Below, piece after piece: positions 23,057 through 34,909 of a stretch of 64,000 nucleotides of DNA. Made by a program: the position numbers and the translations under genes. The stretch's first letter is position 1. Each line of letters begins with the position of its first letter. The notes below the pieces were generated by a model. That model worked only from the letters and a program-made list of their open reading frames with translations. It was not told the origin of the DNA and searched no databases. Source of the stretch: Amblyomma americanum (taxonomy: Eukaryota; Arthropoda; Arachnida; Ixodida; Ixodidae); NCBI RefSeq assembly GCF_052857255.1, contig NC_135502.1, positions 156,710,099 through 156,774,098 of the forward strand, read 5' to 3'.

Positions 23057-24169
23057 TACGAGAAAATGTATTCATCTCTATAAGCCATGGATTTAGGAGC
23101 ATGTGGTAGAAATGTCTGTGCGTTTTATATAACGGCGCAGAAGCCACTGTGCATCCTACTGACTTCCTTCAAAAGGTGGCCATGAATGTTATTTTCAAGC
23201 TAAACTGCAGTCTTATAACTTCAAGTTCAATATAGTTTTGCTGTGATATATATTGTAAGCTAACTTTCTTAAACGCTTATTAAGGTTCTAGAATGATCCA
23301 CTAAAAATTATTCGGGAAGTTCACATTATCTATAAGACTATATGCTGAATGAACCAAGACAAATTTTGGTAAACATAGCGCTGCTGATATGGAACCTGGC
23401 AAAACTTCATTAGCACATGTCTTCCATATTTCCCTCTATGCGCACAATGTATGGAAACAAATGAGTTTTAAACTCATGCTTCACAGATGCGCTTAAATAA
23501 AATTTGAGTCTGCTGGCATACTGCATCGACTCCCAGGATGATTCATGGGAATTTCCTAACTCATTCAAACGCTTCAGCGTTCACTCGCTGTGTTGCAATG
23601 ACGCTTCTGACGTTGAGTTCAGCTTTTGCTTGCTCATGCCTTTACAGTGTGTACGATACAAGAGTAATGTCACAGGCTGGCGGCGGGCGCCGCTGACAAT
23701 AGGTCAGTGCACCTGCTTATAAGCTAACTTGTGGCTCATTTAGGCTGATATTCTGATGATGATCTGAGTCATGAGTAGACTACATGATCCGAGTCAAGAG
23801 TCTGAGCTCCGGCCTAGATAATGATCTGTGTTTTAGAGACAACTGTGTGCACTTTAATTTTTTCCCTCCTCGTTTGCTGATAGCGGAGGTAAGAAAAAAT
23901 TACTGCCGCGTCCAAAAACGCTTGAGGGTGGCTATTTCTGACGTCTGAGGGCGGCCAAGGAAGAGGATTCAGTGGAAACGAGGAAGACAGTGTTATATCC
24001 CCTTTAGATTTTGCGAATGCAGCATTTAGCCACATGGGGAAGTGTCAAGCAAATTTGAACTAGTTTCTCCATGTTTCTGCATGAGAGGCGGGGGGTCCCA
24101 TGCCATGGATCTTTTACATACCTCCAGCCTGCATTATTCACGGCATTCCAATGTTCATGGGAATAGGTC
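23057..24169. other. No recognisable gene
   Basis: No supported coding sequence. At about 23745-23812 there is a degenerate run of short GATCTGAGTCATGAG-like units. A similar degenerate GAGCCCAAATGAGT-type run is found at about 24898-25050. Confidence 0.4.
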
Positions 24170-24895
24170 TACTTAGGACTGGTAGCGACAGCCGATCCGG
24201 ATAATGAAAGGGAAATAACTAAAGGAGTAAGAATAGGATGGAACGCATTTTGCAGGTTCTCTCAGATCATGAATGGCACCATACCAATATCAATCAAGAG
24301 AAAAGTATGCAACAGCCGCATCTTACCGGCACTCAGTTATGGGACAGAAACATGGAGGCTTACGAAAAGCGTTCATGTTATGTTAAGGACAACGCAACGA
24401 GCTATGGAAAGAAAAATGATAGGTTTAACGTTAAGAGACCGGTAGCGGGCGGTGTTGGAGAGGGTACAAAATGCGTTAATGACATCCTAGTCGAAATCAA
24501 GAGGGAGAAATGGACTTGGCGAGGGCATGTAATGTGAAGGCAAGATAATCGCTCGTCCTTTTATTCTGCTGCCTTTATTAATCTCCCATTGATGAAAACC
24601 ACAAATGAAAATATAAAAAGACATCCCCTATTCTCCTCGGTTTCAGCGACTTTCAGCTTGCCTCATGTATGTCATACTTAGCACCTCTTTCTATTACCTT
24701 GTCTGCTGGTCCTCAAAGGGTAACGGAGTGGATTCCAAGAGAAGGCAAGCATAGCAGGGGGTGACATGTTAGGTGAGCAGATTAGATTAAGTTTACGGGG
24801 ATGCGGTGGCTGCAGCTAGCAAAGAACAGGATTAATTGGAGAGGCATGGGAAAGGCATTAGCCCTGCAGTGGGCAAAGTCAGGCTGTTGATGATG
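24170..24895 (+). mobile_element. LINE 3' end (RT C-terminal region), broken
   Basis: Plus-strand frames give the post-RT region of a LINE pol: RVRIGWNAFCRF, then LPALSYGTETWRLTKS, TQRAMERKMIGLTLRDR, an RGRNG/LGEGM block (normally a W-x-G-H motif) and, after a frame change at about 24715, TEWIPREGKHSRG and NWRGMGKALALQWAKSG-type codons ending near 24885. Stops and frameshifts are frequent. The tail GTTGATGATGTT resembles the short ATG repeats that end RTE-like elements. It may be the same family as the fragment at 1-1094. Confidence 0.75.
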
Positions 24896-25814
24896 TTAAT
24901 GAGACTCAAAATTGATCAATGAGCCCAAATGAGTGGTGAGACAAAATGAGCGAATGAGCCCAGATGAACTGTGAGCTGAAGCGAGTCGCCAGTCGTTATG
25001 AGTCGCTGACCTCAGATGACTCCGCAGTATGAATGAGCCCAAGTGAGTTCCCTTGCAAAATTGTTTAGTAACGTTGTTTAGAAAATGTTTAGACAAATAT
25101 GAATACAACCTATCGAGATATAATAGAAAGTCTCTTAAATGTGTATATTCTTTGTAGTAACAACCTATCAACAGCCTTCCGAGAATTGGCCACCGTTATC
25201 CAAAAGACTCAAGTACGTAGAAAGTCTTTATACTTCCTATCATCTCCTTATCGACAGTTTCTACATACTGCCTATCGACCACTTACCAAAAATGTCGACC
25301 AACATCCTATCAATGGTCTTCTGACAATTCGCCACAGTTATACAAAAAACTCAATTACGAAGAAAGTATAATTCCCACCAATTAACTTATCAACGTCTCG
25401 AAATGTGTGTGTTAACTACACTGTAGGACATTTTGATCAACATGGTTTTAGCACTCCAAACCATTTTGTGAACTTTATATCCTAGACTGTTTAAAGAGTA
25501 ACAGAAGCAAAATACAAATTATTAGATTCATTTCTTAAACACAAGCCCAAACGTACATAAGCACTGCATTATACATATGCATTATACAACAAAATACCTT
25601 ACAGAAAATAGGGGAACAGGATACTCCCTTCGGCCCAGAAGCCTTAGCCCTCTCAGTTCCCTCTTGCTAACAATGAGTGACACAAAGAAACTGTCTAGCG
25701 GTTTTATATGCTATATACAAAGCCCTCATCCACCACTAAGTAAATGTTATCGTCTGAAGGCATTAGAAATATAAACGGCTTTTCATTATGAATATAAAAT
25801 CTCATCATCATCAT
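24896..25814. repeat. Gene-free stretch with a diverged direct repeat (25159-25240 and 25303-25378)
   Basis: CCTATCAACAGCCTTCCGAG at about 25163 recurs as CCTATCAATGGTCTTCTGAC at about 25306, each followed by a related AATT-GCCAC-GTTAT block and an AAAGACTCAA/AAAAACTCAA block. The spacing is about 144 bp. No coding sequence is recognisable. Confidence 0.5.

Positions 25815-25897
<83 letters not shown>
25815..25897. repeat. (AT)n microsatellite
   Basis: About 83 bp of TA dinucleotides with one interruption near 25827. Confidence 0.95.
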
Positions 25898-25899
<2 letters not shown>

Positions 25900-26273
25900 G
25901 AAGTGAATACTTTGCAACGTATTGATGAATGCAAGAAAATGTCAACAGAAATTGAAATTATAAATAACAGGGTTTAGTTCACCTTTTGGTAGAAGCAGCC
26001 ATGCTCAAGTATTCTACAGCATTAGAAACAAAAGCTGTGTGCTTCGAATGCAGTAACACACTTGAAAAAGGCTGGTCCTCCATCCGAGATGTAATGGGAT
26101 AAATCCTGTTATAAGTTTCTTGTATACCTGGTTTTTCAGGGAAGACTTAGTAATTCTAAAAAAGTTTTATTGAGGAAAAAATTCTTTTTAACACACTATT
26201 ACCAGTGTTGTCAGGGACAAGAAAACCAGTGAATCGTCTTGAGTAGTAAGCTAATTAACTAATATTTAATAGA

Positions 26274-27820
26274 GTGATTCCACGAGAGATTAAACTGACT
26301 AAATATTTGAATTTTTTAAATATTCTTCATAATGTTATGCAATGTGCACACATTATTCAGCAGACCAAGAGTGAATTTAGTTTAATGAAAATGAAAATAT
26401 TTCAGGAGAACAAACTGTAAGTTACGTCATGGCAGAGGCAGCGTTTTTAGATAGAGTTCAATTTCGCGAATTTGCATGACGTAGGAATCAAAAATATGAA
26501 AGCAATGTTGGATATGTTCTGCGCGCTAAAAGTACAGGTAAGGAAGAGTATGTCAGGCTTATTTCCGCCATTGTGAAGCAATTGTCGCTTACTAGAAAAC
26601 ATATTGAAAAGACAAGTCTCAAATGAGGCAAATTTCAAGATTTCTTTTCTCTGCAAATATAAAGCAGATCTCCTTCATATTTAGACAATGTATAAGCATC
26701 AGGTGCTAGAAAAGTGTACTGACTTTCATTTTCATATAATAGAGAGGTGCAAGAAGTATTGCCCTAAGTCTGCCGTTTGAAATAAAATAGAGCTTTCAAA
26801 AACATCACCAATTTGTCTTATAACTGCTGAAACCAGTCTCTCGAAGGAGGCGAACAAGAATACGAAAGAACAAGTTGCATTATATTGTTTCTAAAATGAC
26901 ATCCAAGCGAAAACTTGTAGCTTTTTGAGCATCTGCACGAGAGCATAACTCTAAGTTGTTACCTGCTCTCAACGATAGCCGTGCTTTAATTCTGCTTACA
27001 TCACTGATTGGTGTTTGTCAAAAATAAGTAATGGGTATGCTCTCTCTTGATGGAAAATGTTTCAGTATTAGGACTTGGGGGAAAATTTAGAGGAGCGGAG
27101 GGCGTGTTTGCTACTTCCGCGCCCTTAATTAGGCACTCCTGCGGGTGCTCAACAAGCTAAAGTTTGAGCTTGGATATCATTGTTAGAAACAGAATAATGC
27201 AATACGTTTTTCGTATTTTTTCATCTCTTTTTAGAGATATGTTTAAGGAGTTTTCAAAAAATTTGAAGATAGGTTTTTCCTTTGCTTTGTAAAAACACTG
27301 CTGAAGTCAAAAATGTCAGAATTAGGGCAATACTTCCTTCACTGCCCTGTAATAAATAAAAATGAAAGCTGGTACATTTCTTCAGCACCTCGATGCTTAT
27401 CCAATCTGCAAATTTGAAGTTGTGTTTTATATTTGCAGAGAAACAAATTCTTGAAAATAGCCTCGCTTGAGACTTGTAGTTTTTAAACTTTTCTTTCAGT
27501 AAGCGACAACTTCCTCAAAATGACAGAAGTAAGCCAACATATTCCTTCTTACCTCTACATTTAGCACAAAAAATACAGGATGGCTTTCTTATCTAGATGC
27601 TTACGTGACTGCAATCTTTCGAAAATGAGCTGTCCTTGAAAACGCTGCCTTTGCCACGACGTCGTTTATTTTATTTTATACCTTCCCCCTCAAATATTAT
27701 CATTTTTACAAAACTAAATTCACTGTTGGACTACTGAACAATGTGTGCAAAATATATAAAATAGTCAAGAAATATAAAAATATGAAATATTTAGGCAGTT
27801 CGATCTCTCGTGGAATCACC
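26274..27820. mobile_element. 1.55-kb foldback element with arms of about 500 bp (family FB-B)
   Basis: The outer end GTGATTCCACGAGAGAT at 26274 has its inverted relative ATCTCTCGTGGAATCACC at 27803-27820. Similarity then continues inwards. CTAAATATTT, GCACACATT followed by TTCAG, GTGAATTTAGTTT, GGCAGCGTTTT and, further in, AAGTATTGCCCTAA each have an inverted counterpart between about 27320 and 27800. The arms therefore reach about 26830 and 27300. The unpaired middle of about 470 bp has no coding sequence. Such a DNA would form a giant hairpin when single-stranded. Confidence 0.8.
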
Positions 27821-27839
27821 CAATAACAAACTTTTTATC

Positions 27840-28325
27840 TAATAATGTTAAGCATCTAGTTGCAATTGAGAAGTTTGTAGCTGGTCACTAGCCACAGCCA
27901 TATCAGTTTTTAGAATTTTGAAAACGCAATTACCCTTTGTGCTGTGGCCCAACAAAATCTTGATTTTTCGACTAGTATAATGCACTGGAGCAGTTGCTTT
28001 GCCTGCATGCTTTCTAAAGTGCATGTATTTTCGCAAGATGCAGTCAAATTTTATAGAGCCGCAGTAACGAGGGTTATCGCATTTTTTAAACTCTAAACGC
28101 TGATATGCCAACTACTAACGACATGCTACAATTTCAATTGCAATCATTTGCTTAACTATGATAGTAAAAAGTTTGGTATCAGAAATTAGTTAAACTGCTT
28201 ACTGAAAACATTTCACTGGCTTTCCGATGTCCGCTACACTGGTAATACTTTGCTGTAAAATTCACATCTTTAATCCGAAAAGCATATTTTTGAAAATTAC
28301 TTCATTCTCTCTGAAACACCTGGAG
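27840..28325. mobile_element. Partial FB-A foldback copy
   Basis: 27890-28110 aligns in the same orientation with about 11514-11745 (TTTTGAAAACGCA, GTGCTGTGGC, GCATG and a run of other blocks). The right side ends with TGAAACACCTGG like the FB-A terminus. The left end and much of the interior are missing. It abuts the right end of the FB-B element. Confidence 0.6.
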
Positions 28326-30298
28326 TATATACAATATACTCCTCACTTTCCTGTACTACCGAGAAGTGAAATAATTTTTTCTGTAACTTGAAGGTTCCAT
28401 GAGCCACATAACAAACCTTTGGAAGAAACTGTGCATGCACACACATACACACACTTTGAAGCACTGTTGCTGAAGCAGTAAGAAATCAAAGTGGTTCCCT
28501 TTTAGCTTCCTGACGAGCCAGTCAATCCAGAACAGTCGAGGCAGCCAAATATAATCGTGACAAAATGAAAGATGTGAAGCACTCTGTAGCAAGCTTGAAG
28601 TGCAGCAACTTGGAACTGGAGACATGTGATTTGCTCCATGTAACTAGATGTGGATTTTTACATGTGTAAAGCATCAAATAAAGCTACATGCTTTTTCAAC
28701 ACTTTACAGCACTACAATATGCACATTTAGACTCAATATTTCTAAGGATGTTATTGTTTACCTCTATAAATAGCTAAAAAATCTCTCCCAGTGAAACAGC
28801 ACTTACACTGTTTTAAGACTGACATTCAAGGCGGCAAACACTAGCGAATAAAAGCCCTGTTAAATATGTGCTAAAAGTCCACAACGATGTAGATGTCAAG
28901 CATTGAGGTGATTTTAATAAGGATATATCAATACAAGTAGGCTGAGTGACCTGGTTGGTCCGCTGTTTGGTGCGCCATCGTGTCACTTGTCCGCAATATC
29001 AGCCAGCGCCCTTGTCGTTACTTGTCTGCATTGATAGCAGGAAGAGGTAGCATCATAGCCATGAGATGTGTGCATCGACAGCACCAATAGGTAGCTTCCT
29101 CCATGGCGGAATGCAGCGGCAAGAAAACTCCGCAAGAGACCGATTCTAGGAATACAGTTACAGCGAATTCTTTCGAAATCAAACCTTAGAGAGACAACAA
29201 TCAACTAAATGTGCACTAAAACGTGGAACTCAGAGCGGGTTTGATAAGGTTCCTGAGCAACAGCACAAGCAGCATGCACAACAATATAAATAAATGCAAT
29301 GCTTCCTTGAACGAGGAGAAGTCTTAACATGCGGTTGCGCTGAATTCTGCCCCCACATTTCAAGACTGATATACACAGGAACTGATATTAACATGTTATG
29401 CCTAGTTGGACTACTACAAAAGAGATATTTAGTCATTCTAGTCATTTGTAAATATCTTGCACGCCACCAAAAGTGAAAATTATATCGTGTTTCTTGACCA
29501 GTCTAAACTAAGCTTCAGGCAGCTTTTGCTCTCAAAAGAGGTAGCTCAAACACACTTCAATATAAACTGCGGACGTTTGTTTCTCTTAGAGCAGCAAGGA
29601 GAAAGTAACTGTACTTTACTTGCTGTTCAGTTTAGATAATGTTTCAGCATTTGGAGCTATGGCAGGGGGGGGGTAAAATGTATGAACAAATAGTACGCTC
29701 TCAGAGGAACCAGTTTGCTGAAATAGTACGTTTGCTGTATAGTCGCGAGTTTTGCTGACAGAGTACGCAGATGAGCAAGGTTGTCGGGGTGCCAGAGTCA
29801 CCTTTTTTAAAGCAAATAAAGCAAAACATTAAAGGGACACACTGTGTCAGATGCAATGCTTGTAAGTAAAGCCACACAGACGTACGAGGAATAAAAGCAT
29901 CAGCAACGTGCCCCTAAAGGCGTAGCTGGGCTGACAGTTCTTTACTTGTCCCGCAGGACATCACTCCAGTGCTGAGGCATGCTCATATCAATATAAGTTA
30001 ATACAAGGGTAAGAAGTAAACAAAAAAATGTGTTCCAAAGGACATAAAAATGAGTACCCAGGTTGTTTTTAGGCAATTACATGCCACTAATTGCAGCAAT
30101 TAATGCCTCGTGAAAGGGAATTTAATAATTTGCACAGCCTATTGTGAAAATTGAAGGCACGGGAGGTGGGAAAAGTCAGATGCGTCATTTCAAGTAAACC
30201 AATGGGTCTGGTTAAGGTCATGGCAATAATTCTTGACGTAAGATCAGCTAGTGCAATGCAGCCAGTAATTCAGTGTAGGTATGAATTAAAAACAAAAA
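28326..30298. other. No recognisable gene
   Basis: Several short ORFs, none with domains or paired splice signals I trust. A short CA-rich run lies at 28436-28452 and a short G run at about 29667-29674. Confidence 0.4.
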
Positions 30299-30483
30299 TG
30301 AATAAATTGTGAAGAAGATGATGACCCAGACAAAGCGGTTGAATCGTGAAAACGAAGAAGATGGCCCTGCGCGTTAGCCGTATTGTTATCGCCACGTGTG
30401 TCTGCGCCCGACCTGGTTGCCCTCGGATTGTTCTCGCCGCTGCTCTCTCCTCCCAGCTCTTTTAAATAAACCCCCGCCTTACA
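30299..30483 (+). repeat. 5' LTR of gypsy element
   Basis: 185 bp, TGAATAAATTG to CGCCTTACA. Matches the 3' LTR except for small changes. It contains CTCTTTTAAATAAACCCCC, with AATAAA as candidate polyadenylation signal. The sequence TGGTGGAGGTGCTGGG right after it, at 30486, is the probable primer-binding region. Confidence 0.85.
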
Positions 30484-30546
30484 TTTGGTGGAGGTGCTGG
30501 GTGACAGCCCTGCAAATTGCGAAACCGTACTCTCCCGCCACCTGCG

Positions 30547-31630
30547 ATGCCTCACGACGTTCAACATCAAGTCGTGCAAGTGGCCCCAGCTGTTACCTGC
30601 GCCGGCTCCCTTCGCCAACAGGACTCGGCCATTTTCAGTGGGACCGATGAGCAGGATGTCAAAGATTGGCTCACGTCTTACGAGAGGGTGAGCCTCTACA
30701 ACAAATGGGACGATGCCGCCAAACTAAATAAGGTAATTGTTTATCTCACCGGCGTGAGGTGGACATCCGCACCTGGTCTGCTTTCATGACAACCTTCTCC
30801 GAAGTGTTTGGTCGTCCTGCTGTTCGGAAACTGCGCACCGAACAACGCTTGCGTGAACGGTGTCAGCAGGTCGGCGATAGCTTTACCCTTTACATAGAAG
30901 ACGTCATTTACCTATGCAAGCGTGTCAGCCTCAATATGTCAGAAGCTGACAAGATTAAACACATTTTGAAGGGTGTTAACGACGACGCCTTTCAGATGCT
31001 GGTAGCGCGCGACTTGCGCACTGTTGCTGAAGTCGTCACCCTCTGCCAAAGCTTCGAGGAGCTGCGGAAGCAGAAGCTCCAGGCTCGACAGCACCCTCGA
31101 CAGGTTGAGTCGCTTGCTGGACTGACACCAGCACCTGACACCTCATCGCTGCTGCAACAAATCAAAGACTGTTCGGGGAGAAGTGGCGCGTCAGCTTTCT
31201 CTTCTGCGAAACCCTACAGGGCAAGCTCCAGATTTGGCTCCGGCCCTTCGACACGCCATCCAAGAGCAGGTTGCCGAGGCTCTTCCACCCGTCCATCCGC
31301 CACCACCTGTCGCCGCTCCACTGACATATGCCGACATTGTCGCCCAGACGCCGCCACCTATGGCCGCTCGCTGACATACGCGGACGTCGTCGCCAGGCCT
31401 CGACCGCCTACCTATGCTTTGCCTCCAACACCTGCGCGAGCGGTGGCTCCTTCTCTTCGGCCGGCTCCGCGAGTCAGCAATCCCTGGCGCACCATCAACA
31501 ACCGACCTATCTGCTACAATTGCGGCTTGCCTGGTCATGTGGCGCGGCTTTGCCGGCGCCGTCTCCCAGTCTACGCGCCACCTCCTCCAGCTCCCGCGTA
31601 CTGGCCTTTCACGAGTCATCTGCTTTCTCT
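30547..31630 (+). pseudogene. gypsy gag (frameshifted)
   Basis: Starts with MPHDVQHQ at 30547. The capsid-like part contains FSGTDEQDVKDWLTSYERV, changes frame near 30750 and continues with WSAFMTTFSEVFGRPAVRKL, GDSFTLYIEDVIYLCKRV and a KIKHILKGVNDDAF block. Another frame change occurs near 31180. A single CCHC knuckle, CYNCGLPGHVARLC, lies at about 31513-31554. This is the structural protein that forms the virus-like particle in this element type. The frame is broken at least twice, so no full product is made. Confidence 0.8.
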
Positions 31631-31687
31631 AGGTCATCATCTTCTTCACAATCTTCTTCACGTCTTCTTCACAATCATCTTCTTCGC

Positions 31688-34028
31688 AATAGATGATGCT
31701 CTGGACTGTTTGCAAGGGGCGGAGCTCTTTTCCTCCCTCGATTTACATTCTGGGTACTAGCAAGTCCCCATGGAAGCGGCCGATCGTCCCAAAACTGCTT
31801 TTGTGACCCCCGACGGATTGTATGAATTTACTGTGATGCCATTCGGCCTTTGTAATGCCCCTGCAACCTTCTAATGGATTATGGACACCATTTTGCGTAG
31901 ACGCAAGTGGAAAATATGTCTATGCTACCTCGATGACATTGTCGTCATTTCCCCCAACTTTGAAACCCATCTATTCCTCCTGAAGCACGTTTTGACCTGC
32001 CTCTATGACGCTGGCCTGAAGCTCAACTTGAAGAAATGCCGTTTTGATGCGCGTCAGCTGACAATTTGAGGACACGTTGTCTCTAAGCAAGGCGTTCGTC
32101 CCGGTCCAGTTAAACTTCGCGCTGTAGCAGACTTTCCCAAACCCACTTCCATCAAAGACTTGCGCAGCTTCTTAGGTCTGTGCTCTTACTTTCGGAGGTT
32201 TATTCGCAACTTTGCTTCGATTGGTGCGCCTTTAACACAACTGTCCGGTAGTTCCGACTTATCGATGTGGTCTCCGGCGTGCGACAATGCGTATAACACC
32301 TTGCGCCGCCTCCTCACAGCGCCACCCATACTGCGCCATTTCGACTCGACCGCTCCTACCGAGGTCCACACGGACGCCAGTGGTGTCGGCCTCAGCGCCG
32401 TTCTCGCCCAGCGCATCTGTGGTTTTGATGAATACGTCGTTGCCTACGCAAGCCGCACACTTACTAAGGCTGAAACTAATTATTCCGTCAGTGAAAAAGA
32501 GTGTTTGGCCATCGTACGGGCCCTTGCCAAATTCCGCCCGTACCTCTATAGCCGCTTGTTTGACGCTGTGACGGACCATCATGAGCTTTGTTGGCTTTCT
32601 TCCTTGAAAGACCCATCCGGCCGCTTTGCCGGATGACATCCGCCTGGTCTATCGTTCCGGCCGCAAGCATCAAGACGCTGATGCCCTGTCCCGCTGCCCA
32701 CTTTCAGCCGAGATCGCCAGCCTTTCCACCTCTGACGTCTCCCCGTCGGCCCTTCACATCAGCGACATGCCCTCAGTGCAACGTACTGACCCCTGGATCG
32801 CTTCTCTTCTCGACTTTCTGTCCAATCCCACGGCTGCTTCTCAATCCCGTGCTCTCCGCCGCTATGCTTCTTATTTCGTTATTCGCGATAACCTCCTCTA
32901 TCGCCAGAACTACAGCACCGACGGCCGCAAGTGGTTACTCGTTATTCCTCGCCACCTGCGCACTAACATATGCGCCTATTTCCACGCTGACCCACAATCC
33001 GGTCACGCGGGAGTTTTTACCCCGCATCCGGCTGCGCTATTACTGGTGCGGCATGTACACCTTCGTACTTAAATACGTACGCGCCTGTCTCGCCTGTCAA
33101 CGTCGCAAGCCATCTTCTCATCGTTTTGCTGGAGAGTTGCAGCCACTCCCTTGCCCACCACGCCCTTTCGACCGTATCGGCATTGATTTCCACTGCCCGC
33201 TTCCGTACACTGCGGCCGGCCACCGTTGGGATATTGTTGTGGCTGATCATCTCACGAGATATGCCGGAACCTCCGCCCTTCCGTCTGCCACAGCGACAGA
33301 CGTTGCCTCCTTTTTTTTGCAACGTTTCGTCCTTCGTCACGGTGCACCTCGTGAACTGCTTAGCGACCGCGGATGCGCCTTTTTGTCCGGTGTCGTCACC
33401 ACCCTGCTCCGCCAGTGCAACATAATCCATCGTACCACCTCCTCCTATCATTCGCAGACTAACGGCCTCACCGAGCAATTTAACCGCACCTTCGGGGACA
33501 TGCTCTCTATGTATGTCGCATCCAACCACTCGAATTGAGATCTCATCCTTACTTATGTGACTTTCGCCTACAACACCGCCCCGCAGTTCCCTACTGGCTT
33601 CTCTCTCTTCTTTCTTCTTTACGGCCGTCATCCATCTGCTACAATAGATACCATTCTGCCTTATCAACCTGACGCCTACGAATATACCCGTTTCCGATGC
33701 CGCGCAACACGCAGAAGATTGTGGCCAAATCGCCCGGTCACTCACAACTGACGCCCAGTATCTCCAGAAATTCCTCCACGACAACGCTCACACCACATCG
33801 CACTTCTCTCCTGGTGCGCTTGTGTGGCTCCGGATACCATCAAGTACTCCTGATCTCCCCTCGAAATTTCTCGCCAAGTATCACGGCCCCTACCGTGTCC
33901 TGGAGCGCACATCTCCAAATAATTACGTCGTCGAACCCCTCACGCCAACTCCCGATCTCCGCCGCCGCGGCCGCGAGACAGTTCACATCCAGCGTCTTAA
34001 GCCTTACTACAACCCCTCCATATTGTAG
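31688..34028 (+). pseudogene. gypsy pol: RT (N-truncated), RNase H, integrase
   Basis: RT begins at its motif A region (LFSSLDLHSGY, followed by a stop) and continues with [20 protein letters not shown] and the intact catalytic box YLDDIVVIS at about 31925. RNase H follows ([15 protein letters not shown], about 32370; a later [12 protein letters not shown]). The integrase zinc finger has H...H (about 32955-32985) and CLACQRRK (33090). The core keeps its three acidic residues: IGIDFHCPLP (33180), LLSDRGCAF (33358) and SYHSQTNGLTEQFNR (33450). The C-terminal GPYRVLERT module lies at about 33885-34028. Stops stand near 31759, 31872, 32068 and 33538, with several frameshifts. The protease and RT fingers are absent. 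Confidence 0.88.
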
Positions 34029-34069
34029 TCGCCGTAAGTCGCCAGGATGGCTCCTCTTCGCCGCGGGGA

Positions 34070-34246
34070 TGATTGCGGAGAAGACGATGACCCTGACAAA
34101 GCGGATGACTCGGGAAAACGAAGATGGCCCTACGCGTCAGCCGTATTGCTATCGTCACGTGTGTCTGTGCCCGACCTGGTTGCCCCCGGATTGTTCTCGC
34201 CGCTGCTCCCTTCCTCCCAGCTCTTTTAAATAAACCCCCGCCTTAC
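34070..34246 (+). repeat. 3' LTR of gypsy element
   Basis: 177 bp, TGATTGCGGAG to CGCCTTACA, preceded by a short purine run (GCGGGGA). It is slightly shorter than the 5' LTR because of a few small indels near the start. Confidence 0.85.
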
Positions 34247-34837
34247 AAAAAATTCAAAAGATTCTAAATGCATTTCAACTGCACAGTGCACTCGGCTGTG
34301 ACAAAGGGAGTGTGAAAGAACAAAAATGTCAGCAACACTCATGACATATTGAACAAATGCCTTTCTTCTGTACAGAATCAATATAAGCCTCAGAGGGTGT
34401 TATGTAATGGAAGGATAATTTCATATGGTACGAATTATTTATGCTAGCCACACCTGTGCTTATGAGGTACCGTGTTTCACTTGAACGCTAATATTCAATA
34501 ATGCATTGGCCATTCTGCTATGTCTGTCATTTATCACAGCACTGGCACACTTCAAACTTGCCGTGCCTTGTAACAGATAGGTACTGGTGAAGTATAGCTA
34601 TGAAATTTAATAGCTGCTTTTCGACCACTGCAGATAGGTTATGAAGCACACATTTTTTTTATTTCGTCTATAATGTGGTCGCGATTCCCAACCAGAAGCA
34701 TGAGCATAACAAATTAAAAAAAAAGAATTACACGCTATAACACAATGCCCTTGATTAGAGCGGTGCTCTTGACGCCCGCTATGCCTTTTTCCTTTCCTCT
34801 TGGCGCTCTTTCAAAAAATAAAAAAAACAAATGCAAC

Positions 34838-34909
<72 letters not shown>

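Larger units (their letters stand above)
30299..34246 (+). mobile_element. Gypsy (Ty3)-type LTR retrotransposon, internally deleted
   Basis: Short LTRs (30299-30483 and 34070-34246) flank gag and pol in plus orientation. Gag ends with a zinc knuckle at about 31513. Pol starts abruptly inside RT at about 31690, so protease and the N-terminal part of RT are missing. RT, RNase H, integrase zinc finger, integrase core and a C-terminal module follow. A run of A residues stands on both sides of the LTRs (before 30299 and after 34246), consistent with a five-base AAAAA target duplication, although A-runs are weak evidence. Several in-frame stops show it is dead. Confidence 0.88.

Noticed and set aside
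23745..25060. GAGTC/GAGCC-rich short runs as telomere-like or CRISPR-like repeats
   Set aside because: Spacing and sequence are irregular; they look like decayed simple repeats.
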